A stretch of 64,000 bases of DNA from F23-B02 sp963613665 (GTDB lineage Bacteria > Bacillota > Clostridia > Oscillospirales > Oscillospiraceae), in NCBI GenBank assembly GCA_963613665.1, contig CAVEAL010000002.1:99682-163681 (forward strand), written 5' to 3'. Under the pieces are notes generated by a model that was not told the origin of the DNA, did no database searches, and saw nothing but the letters and a program-made list of their open reading frames with translations. The first letter of the stretch is position 1, and each line of letters starts with the position of its first letter. The position numbers and the translations under genes were made by a program. Below, piece after piece: positions 9,325-17,732 of this stretch.

Positions 9325-9386
9325 AGCAACACCGTATGTGCTTATCTGCCGTTCTAAGCAGATGCTTACGGTATTGCTTTTATTTT
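9325..9386 (+). promoter_or_regulatory. Leader hairpin with T-rich tail, candidate attenuator
   Basis: AGCAAC-ACCGTA and TCTGC on the left pair with GCAGA, TACGGT and ATTGCT on the right, with an internal loop and one mismatch. TTTTATTTT follows directly. It lies in the leader, 43 bases before the start codon. It could be a conditional terminator, but I cannot identify a riboswitch class or a leader peptide. Confidence 0.45.
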
Positions 9387-9393
9387 GAAAAGC

Positions 9394-9411
9394 AGTTAGC
9401 ATGTGCTAACT
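9394..9411. promoter_or_regulatory. Shared operator-like palindrome, site 1
   Basis: AGTTAGC-atgt-GCTAACT, a perfect 7-bp inverted repeat 17 bases before the permease start. The core TTAGCA-N2-TGCTAA has the 6-2-6 layout known for PrfA-type CRP-family sites. Two related copies occur at 11561 and 25173. It could also act as an RNA hairpin. Confidence 0.65.
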
Positions 9412-9428
9412 TAAAAAAGAGAGCGATT

Positions 9429-10223
9429 ATGAAAGAAAACAAAAAGCAAACATTGAAGATGACGGTCATTGTGCTGGGCTGGCTGCTGCTGTGGGAAGCC
9501 GCCGACAGGATAATAGATAACCGCATCGTACTGTCGGGACCTACGCATATCATTGCGGCACTGGCCGGGCAGATGCAGCAGCCGGACTTCTGGATAACCT
9601 GCGGGGCATCGTTTGCGCGCATAACGGCCGGCTTTCTGCTGTCGTTTATTGCGGGCTTCCTGCTTGCGCTGCTGTGCTTCCGGTTTAAGCTGCTGCGGGA
9701 CATCATCACGCCGGTGATGGTGACCCTGAAGATCGTTCCGATGATATCCTTTGTTATCATGCTGCTTATCTGGGTGGGCAATCAGGCGCTGACGATATAC
9801 CTGTCGTTTCTGATCGTTCTGCCGCTTATCTACACAAGTACGCTTGCCGGACTCAACGCCGTGGACAAGGACCTGCTTGAGGCGGCGCGGGAATTCGGCG
9901 TGTCCCGCTGGTATCTCTTCTGCTACTTTTACCGCCCGACGCTTATGCCGTTTATAATCAGTGCCTGCCAAATCGCGCTGGGCATGAGCTGGAAGAGCGG
10001 CATCATGGCGGAGGTGATCGGAACGCCGAAGCCGTCGATCGGCCGCGAGATGTACGCTGCGAAAACTTATCTGCAAACTGCAAATCTGTTTGCGTGGACG
10101 ATAGTGGTCATTGTGCTGAGCCTGCTGTTCGAAAAGCTGTTTATGTGGTTGCTGGAAAAATGCAACCCGGTGAAGTGCAGCGAAACGCAGATGGATATGA
10201 TGAAAAAGAAACTGGGGATATAA
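9429..10223 (+). CDS. ABC transporter permease, TauC/SsuC-like
   Basis: 264 residues when started at the ATG at 9429 (MKENKKQTLKM). An upstream in-frame ATG at 9336 is rejected because it would place the leader hairpin and the palindrome inside the coding region. There are about six membrane segments and a typical EAA loop (about 165-195, EAAREFGVSRWYLFCYFYRP), which contacts the ATPase. Family members form the channel of importers for sulphonates, nitrate, thiamine precursors and similar small molecules. The stop is 3 bases before the ATPase-CRP gene. A substrate-binding partner lies 7.5 kb downstream (17729). Substrate unknown. Confidence 0.88.
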   Translation: MKENKKQTLKMTVIVLGWLLLWEAADRIIDNRIVLSGPTHIIAALAGQMQQPDFWITCGASFARITAGFLLSFIAGFLLALLCFRFKLLRDIITPVMVTLKIVPMISFVIMLLIWVGNQALTIYLSFLIVLPLIYTSTLAGLNAVDKDLLEAAREFGVSRWYLFCYFYRPTLMPFIISACQIALGMSWKSGIMAEVIGTPKPSIGREMYAAKTYLQTANLFAWTIVVIVLSLLFEKLFMWLLEKCNPVKCSETQMDMMKKKLGI

Positions 10224-10226
10224 AAC

Positions 10227-11540
10227 ATGCCTATATCAATTAGAAACATACAGAAGGCCTTCGGCGCAAAGCAGGTGCTGACGGGCGTGGACTACGTTCT
10301 GGAGGACGGCGGCATTTACTGCCTGATGGGCCCGTCCGGCATGGGCAAGACGACGCTGCTGCGCATACTTATGGACCTGGAGAACCCCGACCGCGGCGAC
10401 GTGGAGGGGCTCGGGCGCAACGACATTGCGGTCATGTTCCAGGAAAACCGTCTGCTGGAGTGGATGGATGCGGTTGACAACATTGCGGTCATGCGCAACG
10501 GCATCCGCGATAAGAAGCTCAAGCGCGAGATCGAGGAGAACCTCAAGAGCATACTCCCGGCCGACTGTCTCCACCAGCCGGTGGCTCAGCTTTCCGGCGG
10601 CATGAAGCGGCGCGTTGCGCTCGCGCGGGCCATGAGCTACCCGTCCAAGCTCATCATCCTCGACGAACCGTTCACCGGCCTTGACAGGAGCACGAAGCTT
10701 GAGGTCATCGACTACATCCTGCGCATGCGGCAGAACCGCATACTGCTTGTCGCCACCCACGGCGCGGAGGACGCGGCGATGCTGGGCGCGAAGGTCATAC
10801 GGCTCGAGGAGCTGCTGGGCGCGGTGCCGGAGCAGATCGAGGAGGGCGAGGACGAAAACATATCCTTCAGCCGCGACGAGGTCATGCGCAGCATGAACAT
10901 CTTCCGGCAGATCCCGGTGGGGCGCTATCCGGAGATCGTGACGAAGCTGCGCGGCTACGAGCAGAGCTACGAGCCGAACGAGATCATCTGGAACCAGGAC
11001 GATAGCTACAGCTGCATAGGCGTCATATTGCAGGGCGTTATCCAGGCTGCGGACATGAGCGGCAAGGAGCCGCAGATAATCCAGCAGTTCCACGCCGGAG
11101 AGAGCTTCGGCGAGGCGGTGGCGTTCGGCGGTCACAGAAGCTGGGTGGAGATCCGCGCGGTGAAGAGCGCGCGCATACTGTATCTGCACGTTGACGGCCT
11201 GATGGCGGACACCGGCGACCGCGACTTCACGCTTATGAAAACGAACCTTGTGCGCGAGATGTCCAACAAGCTGGCCATACTCAGCCTCAAGAACCAGATA
11301 CTTGCCGAGCCGCGGCTGCGCGGGCGCATACTCATGTACCTGAACGTTCTGCCCACCGAGGCCGACGGCTGCAAGGAGATACCCTTCCGGCAGAAGGACC
11401 TTGCGCAGTACCTCAACGCCAACACCTCGGCGCTGTGCCGCGAGCTTGCGCGCATGCGGGACGACGGCCTCATCGAGACCGACGGGCGGCGCGTAAGGAT
11501 AAAATTCAAGTCCTCGGGCGGGCTGCTGCCGGACAGATAA
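10227..11540 (+). CDS. ABC ATPase fused to CRP/FNR-type regulator
   Basis: 437 residues. Residues 1-205 form a complete importer ATPase: Walker A GPSGMGKTT, Q-loop in VMFQENRL, signature LSGGM, Walker B LIILDEP and H-loop ATHGAED. After an acidic linker (about 206-220), residues 225-345 look like a CRP-type cyclic-nucleotide-binding beta barrel (IIWNQDDSYSCIGVILQGVI, then FHAGESFGEAVAF). Residues 350-430 hold the long helix and winged helix-turn-helix (PFRQKDLAQYLNANTSALCR). One continuous frame with no internal stop supports a real fusion. It would join transport and transcription control in one protein. Effector and DNA site are unproven; the AGTTAGC palindromes are candidates. Start by coupling to the permease. 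Confidence 0.88.
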   Translation: MPISIRNIQKAFGAKQVLTGVDYVLEDGGIYCLMGPSGMGKTTLLRILMDLENPDRGDVEGLGRNDIAVMFQENRLLEWMDAVDNIAVMRNGIRDKKLKREIEENLKSILPADCLHQPVAQLSGGMKRRVALARAMSYPSKLIILDEPFTGLDRSTKLEVIDYILRMRQNRILLVATHGAEDAAMLGAKVIRLEELLGAVPEQIEEGEDENISFSRDEVMRSMNIFRQIPVGRYPEIVTKLRGYEQSYEPNEIIWNQDDSYSCIGVILQGVIQAADMSGKEPQIIQQFHAGESFGEAVAFGGHRSWVEIRAVKSARILYLHVDGLMADTGDRDFTLMKTNLVREMSNKLAILSLKNQILAEPRLRGRILMYLNVLPTEADGCKEIPFRQKDLAQYLNANTSALCRELARMRDDGLIETDGRRVRIKFKSSGGLLPDR

Positions 11541-11560
11541 GGGCGTTTGCCCTGCCTTTG

Positions 11561-11578
11561 AGTTAGCGGCCACTAACC
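11561..11578. promoter_or_regulatory. Shared operator-like palindrome, site 2
   Basis: AGTTAGC-ggcc-ACTAACC: the inner GTTAG and CTAAC arms are intact and 6 bases apart, with mismatches at the outermost pair and one inner pair. It lies 20 bases after the ATPase-CRP stop and 64 bases before the next start codon. No clear promoter hexamers are seen with standard spacing here; a GTCCCC/GGGG hairpin follows at 11591-11606. Confidence 0.55.
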
Positions 11579-11642
11579 ACGGGATATAACGTCCCCGGCA
11601 TCGGGGCTTTATATAAATCAAACCTTATAAGGAGGATCAAAA

Positions 11643-14600
11643 ATGATAAAAACGAAATTGGGGACACGGCTTCTGTCCGTCCTCATGGCACTTACGATGC
11701 TGCTCGGTCTTGTGCCGATGACAGCGCTGGCGGAGGAGGTTGATACCCCAACCGGCTCGGAATACAGCAAGAGCTATACCAGCAGCAAATTTTCGGGTAA
11801 GTATATCAGCTCTCTCACATACACCGTTAACACCACCGATGATAACGGCGCCAAGCTGGAAGAAGGCAGCGGCGAGATCAGCATGGTGGAAGGCGCGGGC
11901 GAATGGGTCAGCAATACATGGACCCGCACCGACCGCTGCAAGGAGTGGAGCACAATCATCGGACTGCTTCAGGATGCCGGTGTCAATGTTGACTCCCGCT
12001 CGACCATGGTGTTTGACCTTGCCCTGAAGGACAGCAGCGGCGAAGCTATAAGCCTTGACAGCAGCAAGACCACTTACACCGTAGAGGCTGAATGGGCAGG
12101 TGTGTGCAATTATAAGGTCTACATTTACGATGGCAGCAAGCTCTACGAAGAGACCGAGGGCACCCATGAGAATGAAGACTGGTCCGATGCACTGGCCGGT
12201 TACCACATGGGCAGCGACAAATTCACCGTCCCCGCCGGCTGCAAGGTCGTGTATGTCAGCGAGTTCACCCCGGCCGAGGCACTTGCTCCCGGAGCCTACA
12301 CGGTAGATGCAGATCTCACCGTTCTCGGCAAGAACAATCAGGTGCTCAACGGCATTCAGGTGTATCTGAGCAATCCCGAACTGCCTCCCACAAAGCCCAT
12401 GAAGCAGAAGGGATACCTCGTTGTACACGAGGACGGCACCATGACCTTGAGCCTTGACGGCTTCAACCACATTTTCAGCCAGCAGACCATCACCAGCGGC
12501 AAGGACGTCAAGGTTGACGAGCTGCGCTACTTCAACATGCGTGAATACTATGTGGACATGGCCGAAAGCGAAGAAGACAAAGCGCTTTACGAGACCATCC
12601 CCGAAAAGTGCATTGACGGAATCACAGTCACGCTCAATAACTACAACGGCTTCTACTCCTTCGGCGACTGCACCCAGTATCCTGTTATTCTCTTCAAGTA
12701 CACTGACATGTGCCTTGACCTGACCGTGGACTTCTCCACCGCGGTCAAAGCCTACGAGCGCCCCGGTGAGGGAGAGACGGCTTATACCAGAACCTTCACC
12801 GACGAGACCACAGGCGTTTCCGTTTTTGTTGAGACCACCGAGGAATGGGGACAGAAGCTGGCGGACGCAAGCATGAGCATCAGCTATCTGGACGAGAGCG
12901 ACTCCCGTTATGAGGACGCGAAGTTCCAGATGGACCGACTCTTTGTCCGCGACTGCTACAAGCTGCTTGCCTTCAGGCTTACCGACTCCGAAGGCAATGA
13001 GCTCAGTCTTGAGGGCAACTGCCAGGCCACCGTTTCCGGCGCTGATGTCAGCGGCTGGACAAACCCTGTCGTCTATCAGCTCAAGGGTGACATTTCCCGT
13101 ACAAAGAGCATTTCCGCCGACATTTCCGACAGCAAGGCTTCATTTGTCGTCCGCGATCTGAACACGGTTGCCCTCATCGGCAAGTACTCATCCACCGGCA
13201 CAGGAATCACCAAGGAAGCGCTGCCCTTCGTCTGGCTGCGTTCCGAAGCAGCAGATAATACCTACAGCCTTACGCAGTACATGATTGCCGCAAATGCCCG
13301 GCAGGACAGCGAATACGGTCAGACCGTTTCCAATGCATATCTGGACTGCAAGGTGACCTCCACCATGCGCCAGGAAAGCTCCGAGCAGGGTGACCGCTAC
13401 TATGCCCAGCTGGTCTATCCCGAGGGATCAAATATCAACAATACTTTCCCGGGAATTTCCAAAGTAGAAGTCCAGCTGCCCTATGATGAGGCAAAGCCTT
13501 ACTACTACATTGTTCTGACCGACGGTACAAGTACCTATGTAAAGCAGTATACCGACACCACCGAGTATAACGGCAGCGTATATTTTGACATCATCAACAG
13601 CTTTGGCCAGAAGGACACTGATATCAGTGTTGATGACGGTACCTATAGCCAGGATTGGGGCAATGTTCTTCTCGACGCCCTGGCGAGAGGCTACAAAAAC
13701 GCAACGCCCTCAGCCAAAGAGCCCACGGCGTACATTCTCAACAGCGATAAGCTCTATGCCGGCCAGCCCATCGCCTACGGCAGCCAGAGCAGTACCTACT
13801 CCGGCGAGGAGAAAACCGAGACCACCCATATGTATAACGACAGCGTGGTTCTGGGCGGAGATCGTACCGCCACGGACGCCGGTACCTATACCGTGACCGC
13901 CACCCCTGGCGAGGGCCGCACCTGGCTCGACGGCAGCACCGAGCCTTTCACCTATGACTGGACCATCAATCCGAAGGCGCTTACCGTCAAGTACGCCGGA
14001 GAGACCATCCACGAGGGCGAGACTCCGGAGCTGAAAGTGACCTATACCGGTTGGGCAAGCGGCGAGAGCGAGGAAAACGCCGAGGGCTTTGAGCCTGCCG
14101 TGATCAATGCTCCTGAAACTCTGAGCATCGGCAGCCACACTCTTACACCCGAAGGCGGCAGCGCCGACAACTATGTGTTCAAAACATATAAAAACGGGAC
14201 CCTGAACGTTGTTTCTGCCGACACCAAGATCATAAACAAGCCCACTGCCGTTCCCGAAACGCTGTTTGCCGACGGCGAAGAGAAAACCGGCGTCCTCGAT
14301 GGCGAGGGCTACACTCTCTCCGGCGACTATAAAGCCACCGAGGGCGGCAAGAGCTACACCGCCGTTGCAACACTGGAAGAGGGCTACGCCTGGTCCGACG
14401 GCGATACCTCACCCACCTGCAAGGTTACATGGTCTCTCTGGAAATATATCGAGAAGCCTGTCTTTGAAAAGACCGTTTTTGAGTATACAGGCGAAGCGAT
14501 CTATCTGGATGCGGAAAGCAAGTATACCTTCAGCAAGGGTTACAAAACACAAGGAACAAAAATCGCCACTGCGGCCGGTGACTACACGGTAACTTATACT

Positions 14601-16121
14601 CCATATGCTAATTACAAGTGCGTGTGGTCCGACGGCACAAGCGATCCCGTGGTCATCAACTGGTCCATCGTTAATCCCGCCGCCGACTACACCGCCGTTG
14701 ACGCGGCAATCGCCAAGATCCCCGCAGATCTGAGCGGCTACACCGACGACAGCGTAAAGACGCTCACCGACGCAAAGAACGCCGTTGTCCGTGACCTGAC
14801 TGCCGATAAGCAGTCCGAGGTCGATGCAATGGCCAAGGCCATCGAGGACGCGGTCGCAGGCCTTGTAAAGAAGGGCTCGGGCGACAGCGGCGTAACGGTC
14901 GTCAGCACAAGCGTCGTCACAGCAAACCTCTTCGTCCCCGGCGAGCTGAATAAGCAGCTTCCCGGCGTGACGGCCTATATGACAAACGGCAATAACCCGA
15001 TGGGCGAGGGCGGCTATGAGAAGAAAGCTCCCACCGAGCCCGTGAGCAATAACGCCGTGCTGACGAAGTACTCCGATAATACCGTTACCGTGACCGTGCC
15101 GATCCCCAACCCCGTGTTCACCCTGCAGAAGATCGACGGCGGCACCAACGCGAAGATCCTCTCCGCACCCCGTGACAGCCAGACCTATACCTCCTCCGAC
15201 GGCTCCGTTTCCAGAAACGGCCGCATAACCAGCATTACCGTCCAGCTTCTGGATAACTCCGGCACCTATGTGTTCTCCGACTGCACCGAGTTCCCGACCA
15301 TCCTGGGCGTGGACTGGAACGTTCCTCTGACGCTCTCCGTCGAGTTCCCCTCCGATAAGCCCGCCACGAAGGATGCCGACTACACCGCAGTCGATGCCGC
15401 CATCGCCAAGATCCCCGCAGATCTGAGCGGCTACACCGACGACAGCGTCAAGGCGCTCACCGACGCTAAGAACGCAGTTGTACGCGGTCTGAGCTCCGAT
15501 AAGCAGTCCGAGGTCGATGCAATGGCCAAGGCCATCGAGGACGCGGTCGCAGCACTTGTAAAGAAGGCCGATCCCACGCCCACTCCCGCAGTGAAGGAGT
15601 TCAGCGACGTTCCGGCAGACTCGTTCTGCAAGGCAGCCGTCGATTGGGCGGTCGCAAACGGCGTGACCATGGGTACGACCGATACGACCTTCTCGCCCAA
15701 CGCCGTCTGCACCCGCGCACAGGCCGTAACTCTCCTGTGGCGTGCGGCAGGCTCACCCGAGCCGGCCGGCAGCGTGAATCCGTTCACCGATGTAAGCAGC
15801 AGCTCGTTCTGCTACAAGGCAGTGCTCTGGGCATACGAAAACGGCATCACCGCCGGTACCACCGCAACGACCTTCGCACCCAATGCGACCGTCACCCGCG
15901 CACAGGCAGTTACCTTCATGTACCGCGCAGCCGGTTCGCCCAAGGTGAGCGGCAGCAGCGTCTTTACAGACGTAAACAGCGGCTCGTTCTGCTATGACGC
16001 AGTGCTCTGGGCAGCCGAAAACGGCATCACCGCCGGTACCACCGCAACCACCTTTGCACCCAATGCGGGCTGCACCCGCGGCCAGATCGTGACGTTCCTG
16101 TATCGTCAGCTGGCAAAATAA
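11643..16121 (+). CDS. Giant SLH protein with NEAT/Shp-like and FIVAR-like modules
   Basis: 1492 residues. In order: signal peptide (about 1-31, ending TALAEEV); a beta-rich module (about 205-380) with the pattern PGAYTVDADL..., GITVTLNNYNG; an MBG-like Ig region (about 690-860); a FIVAR-like helical repeat (about 1015-1075); a second, better-conserved beta module (about 1090-1240: VPGELNKQLPGVTAYMTNGN ... TVPIPNPVFTLQ); an almost identical second FIVAR repeat (about 1245-1310); and three SLH domains (about 1320-1492). The beta module is shared with the next gene and resembles surface ligand-binding folds such as NEAT or Shp, but that is a guess. AAGGAGG (11629-11635) sets the start. Likely a wall-bound receptor for the adjacent ABC importer. 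Confidence 0.85.
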   Translation: MIKTKLGTRLLSVLMALTMLLGLVPMTALAEEVDTPTGSEYSKSYTSSKFSGKYISSLTYTVNTTDDNGAKLEEGSGEISMVEGAGEWVSNTWTRTDRCKEWSTIIGLLQDAGVNVDSRSTMVFDLALKDSSGEAISLDSSKTTYTVEAEWAGVCNYKVYIYDGSKLYEETEGTHENEDWSDALAGYHMGSDKFTVPAGCKVVYVSEFTPAEALAPGAYTVDADLTVLGKNNQVLNGIQVYLSNPELPPTKPMKQKGYLVVHEDGTMTLSLDGFNHIFSQQTITSGKDVKVDELRYFNMREYYVDMAESEEDKALYETIPEKCIDGITVTLNNYNGFYSFGDCTQYPVILFKYTDMCLDLTVDFSTAVKAYERPGEGETAYTRTFTDETTGVSVFVETTEEWGQKLADASMSISYLDESDSRYEDAKFQMDRLFVRDCYKLLAFRLTDSEGNELSLEGNCQATVSGADVSGWTNPVVYQLKGDISRTKSISADISDSKASFVVRDLNTVALIGKYSSTGTGITKEALPFVWLRSEAADNTYSLTQYMIAANARQDSEYGQTVSNAYLDCKVTSTMRQESSEQGDRYYAQLVYPEGSNINNTFPGISKVEVQLPYDEAKPYYYIVLTDGTSTYVKQYTDTTEYNGSVYFDIINSFGQKDTDISVDDGTYSQDWGNVLLDALARGYKNATPSAKEPTAYILNSDKLYAGQPIAYGSQSSTYSGEEKTETTHMYNDSVVLGGDRTATDAGTYTVTATPGEGRTWLDGSTEPFTYDWTINPKALTVKYAGETIHEGETPELKVTYTGWASGESEENAEGFEPAVINAPETLSIGSHTLTPEGGSADNYVFKTYKNGTLNVVSADTKIINKPTAVPETLFADGEEKTGVLDGEGYTLSGDYKATEGGKSYTAVATLEEGYAWSDGDTSPTCKVTWSLWKYIEKPVFEKTVFEYTGEAIYLDAESKYTFSKGYKTQGTKIATAAGDYTVTYTPYANYKCVWSDGTSDPVVINWSIVNPAADYTAVDAAIAKIPADLSGYTDDSVKTLTDAKNAVVRDLTADKQSEVDAMAKAIEDAVAGLVKKGSGDSGVTVVSTSVVTANLFVPGELNKQLPGVTAYMTNGNNPMGEGGYEKKAPTEPVSNNAVLTKYSDNTVTVTVPIPNPVFTLQKIDGGTNAKILSAPRDSQTYTSSDGSVSRNGRITSITVQLLDNSGTYVFSDCTEFPTILGVDWNVPLTLSVEFPSDKPATKDADYTAVDAAIAKIPADLSGYTDDSVKALTDAKNAVVRGLSSDKQSEVDAMAKAIEDAVAALVKKADPTPTPAVKEFSDVPADSFCKAAVDWAVANGVTMGTTDTTFSPNAVCTRAQAVTLLWRAAGSPEPAGSVNPFTDVSSSSFCYKAVLWAYENGITAGTTATTFAPNATVTRAQAVTFMYRAAGSPKVSGSSVFTDVNSGSFCYDAVLWAAENGITAGTTATTFAPNAGCTRGQIVTFLYRQLAK
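14683..14873 (+). repeat. FIVAR-like coding repeat, copy 1
   Basis: Codes for DYTAVDAAIAKIPADLSGYT and the following helix up to AIEDAVAGLVKK. It is nearly identical in DNA to the segment at 15376-15570 in the same gene; the two copies flank the conserved beta module. Confidence 0.8.
15376..15570 (+). repeat. FIVAR-like coding repeat, copy 2
   Basis: Second copy of the helical repeat at 14683-14873, with only scattered differences. The arrangement repeat, beta module, repeat suggests that the module was inserted or duplicated as a cassette. Confidence 0.8.
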
Positions 16122-16137
16122 TAGTAAAGCACCGATG

Positions 16138-16161
16138 CCACCCGCGCGAAAACGCGGGTGG
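16138..16161 (+). other. GC-rich intercistronic hairpin
   Basis: A perfect 9-bp stem (CCACCCGCG with CGCGGGTGG) with a 6-base loop lies between the SLH giant and the next gene. There is no T tract. It may protect the upstream message or lower read-through. Confidence 0.6.
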
Positions 16162-16190
16162 TAAAGGCGCATTCAGGAAAGGAAAACTCA

Positions 16191-17732
16191 ATGAAGAAAA
16201 AACTGCTGGGTCTGCTGCTGGTATGCGCCCTGCTGCTGGGGCTCGTTCCGGCAGTTACTGCCGCGGCAGAGCAGACCTACACAGTCACGGCGAATCTTAT
16301 GGTTCCCGGCGAGCTGAATACCCAGCTTCCCGGCGTGACGGCCTATATGACAAACGGCAATAACCCGCTGGGTCAGGGCGGCTATGAGGCCAAGGCTCCC
16401 ACCGAGCCCGTGTACAATAACGCGACCGTCACGCTCGCTTCCGACGGTACGCTGACCCTGACCGTGCCGATCCCGAACCCGGTGTTCACTCTGCAGAAGA
16501 TCGGCGGCTGCTCCAACGCGGATATCCTCTCCGCTCCCCGCGACAGCCAGACCTATACTTCCTCCGACGGCTCGACCTCGAGGCAGGGCCGCATCACCAG
16601 CCTGACTCTGCGGCTGAAGGATCGTTCCGGCACATATATATTCAACGATTGTGTGGAATTTCCGACCCTGCTGGGCGTGGACTGGACCGTGCCGCTGACG
16701 CTTTCCGTCGATCTTTCCTCCGTACCCAAAGCGTCGCAGCAGGATCCGAGCCCGACTTCGGCGGCGGTCAATTACGATAAGCTGAAGGCCATGATCTCCA
16801 CCGTGGAAAAGGCGGAATCGGATGCCCGCGTCTCCGCCGACGGTGCGGACGTGAGCCCCTCGAAAACATGGGTGACGCAGTCGGAGCTTGACGCGCTGAA
16901 CAAAGCTCTGACGCAGGCCAAGAGCGCCGTATCCGGCAAGAAGGATCAGACAAGCGTCGATGCGCAGACCGATGCTCTCAATGCCGCGTATCAGACCTTC
17001 CTCGCCGCGCTCAAGAGCGGAAAGGGTCAGCCGACGGATCATCTCGGCAAGACGCTCAAGCCCGGAACATACACCATAAGCGCGAATATATGGTTCAACA
17101 AGGCCGATACCGGTCTGCCGCTGAACCCGCATATAACAAACGGCACCTTTCCGCCCATGAACCCGGTGGAGGGCAACGCAAAGCTGACTGTCAATAAGGA
17201 CGGCTCGGCGGAGGTCGTCATTCCCGTGTGCATCAAGGACAGGGTCATGACCGTCCGTGAGCTGCACGGTCTGAGCCTTTTGGATGTCAGCAAAAATGAC
17301 GACGGCGCCATCACCGGGATCACCGTGAAGCTCGATAAGCTCACAGGCGACAGTACGGTCGTGACAATGCAGGGCGATGATATGACCGCCGACATCTGGA
17401 TGGGCGATCTTGCAATGACCATTTCGGGCCTTGATAAGGAGCACACATGGCCCTTTACCTTCGAACTGAATCTGTCCGGCGTGGACACTACCGACGGCGG
17501 ACAGATGCCCGTCGTTGAGCTTGAAATGCTCGACTCCTCCGCAGCGGCAGGAGCTATGGCCGCTGCCGGAGTCAGCACCGATGCGCTGGACGATGAAACG
17601 GATAACGGCTCCGACGAAGAAAGCAAAACGGACGGCCGCACAGGGCTTATCGCCGCTGCCGTTATCGTTATCGCGGCGGCCGCAGCTGCGGGCTATGCCG
17701 TAATGCGGAAGAAAAAGGAGAACAAGCAGTGA
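16191..17732 (+). CDS. Membrane-anchored surface protein with two beta modules and FIVAR
   Basis: 513 residues from the ATG at 16191, with AGGAAAGGA just upstream; the in-frame start at 16158 lies inside the hairpin and is rejected. Signal peptide about 1-25 (VTAAAEQ). Module 1 (about 26-180) is nearly the same as the conserved module of the preceding SLH giant. A FIVAR-like helical segment (about 190-285) follows, then a divergent module 2 (about 295-440: GTYTISANIWF, HITNGTFPPMNPVEGNA). A C-terminal membrane helix (GLIAAAVIVIAAAAAAGYAV) ends in MRKKKENKQ; there is no LPxTG motif. The layout resembles membrane-bound relay receptors such as Shp. The stop overlaps the GTG start of the lipoprotein gene, so the two are coupled. 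Confidence 0.82.
   Translation: MKKKLLGLLLVCALLLGLVPAVTAAAEQTYTVTANLMVPGELNTQLPGVTAYMTNGNNPLGQGGYEAKAPTEPVYNNATVTLASDGTLTLTVPIPNPVFTLQKIGGCSNADILSAPRDSQTYTSSDGSTSRQGRITSLTLRLKDRSGTYIFNDCVEFPTLLGVDWTVPLTLSVDLSSVPKASQQDPSPTSAAVNYDKLKAMISTVEKAESDARVSADGADVSPSKTWVTQSELDALNKALTQAKSAVSGKKDQTSVDAQTDALNAAYQTFLAALKSGKGQPTDHLGKTLKPGTYTISANIWFNKADTGLPLNPHITNGTFPPMNPVEGNAKLTVNKDGSAEVVIPVCIKDRVMTVRELHGLSLLDVSKNDDGAITGITVKLDKLTGDSTVVTMQGDDMTADIWMGDLAMTISGLDKEHTWPFTFELNLSGVDTTDGGQMPVVELEMLDSSAAAGAMAAAGVSTDALDDETDNGSDEESKTDGRTGLIAAAVIVIAAAAAAGYAVMRKKKENKQ

Larger units (their letters stand above)
9133..9428 (+). other. Intergenic regulatory region before the ABC permease
   Basis: About 300 bases with no convincing gene. 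The first 120 bases show nothing I can name. After that come, in order, a perfect 16-base palindrome, a promoter, a hairpin with a T-rich tail and the AGTTAGC palindrome, each listed separately. The predicted leader is about 127 bases. Confidence 0.7.

Noticed and set aside
9336..9428. Upstream ATG as start of the ABC permease
   Set aside because: The extra 31 residues would be coded by the leader hairpin and palindrome and are cysteine-rich and unlike the family. The ATG at 9429 gives the usual N-terminus.
11581..11620. Vegetative promoter before the SLH giant
   Set aside because: TATAAC and TATAAA are present, but no -35 box has acceptable spacing. The gene may be read from upstream or need an activator.
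10236..11621. 461-codon open frame opposite the ATPase-CRP gene
   Set aside because: Shadow; composition follows the codon structure of the real gene and there is no ribosome site.
16188..17444. 418-codon minus-strand open frame
   Set aside because: Antisense to the surface protein gene with signal peptide, beta modules and membrane anchor.
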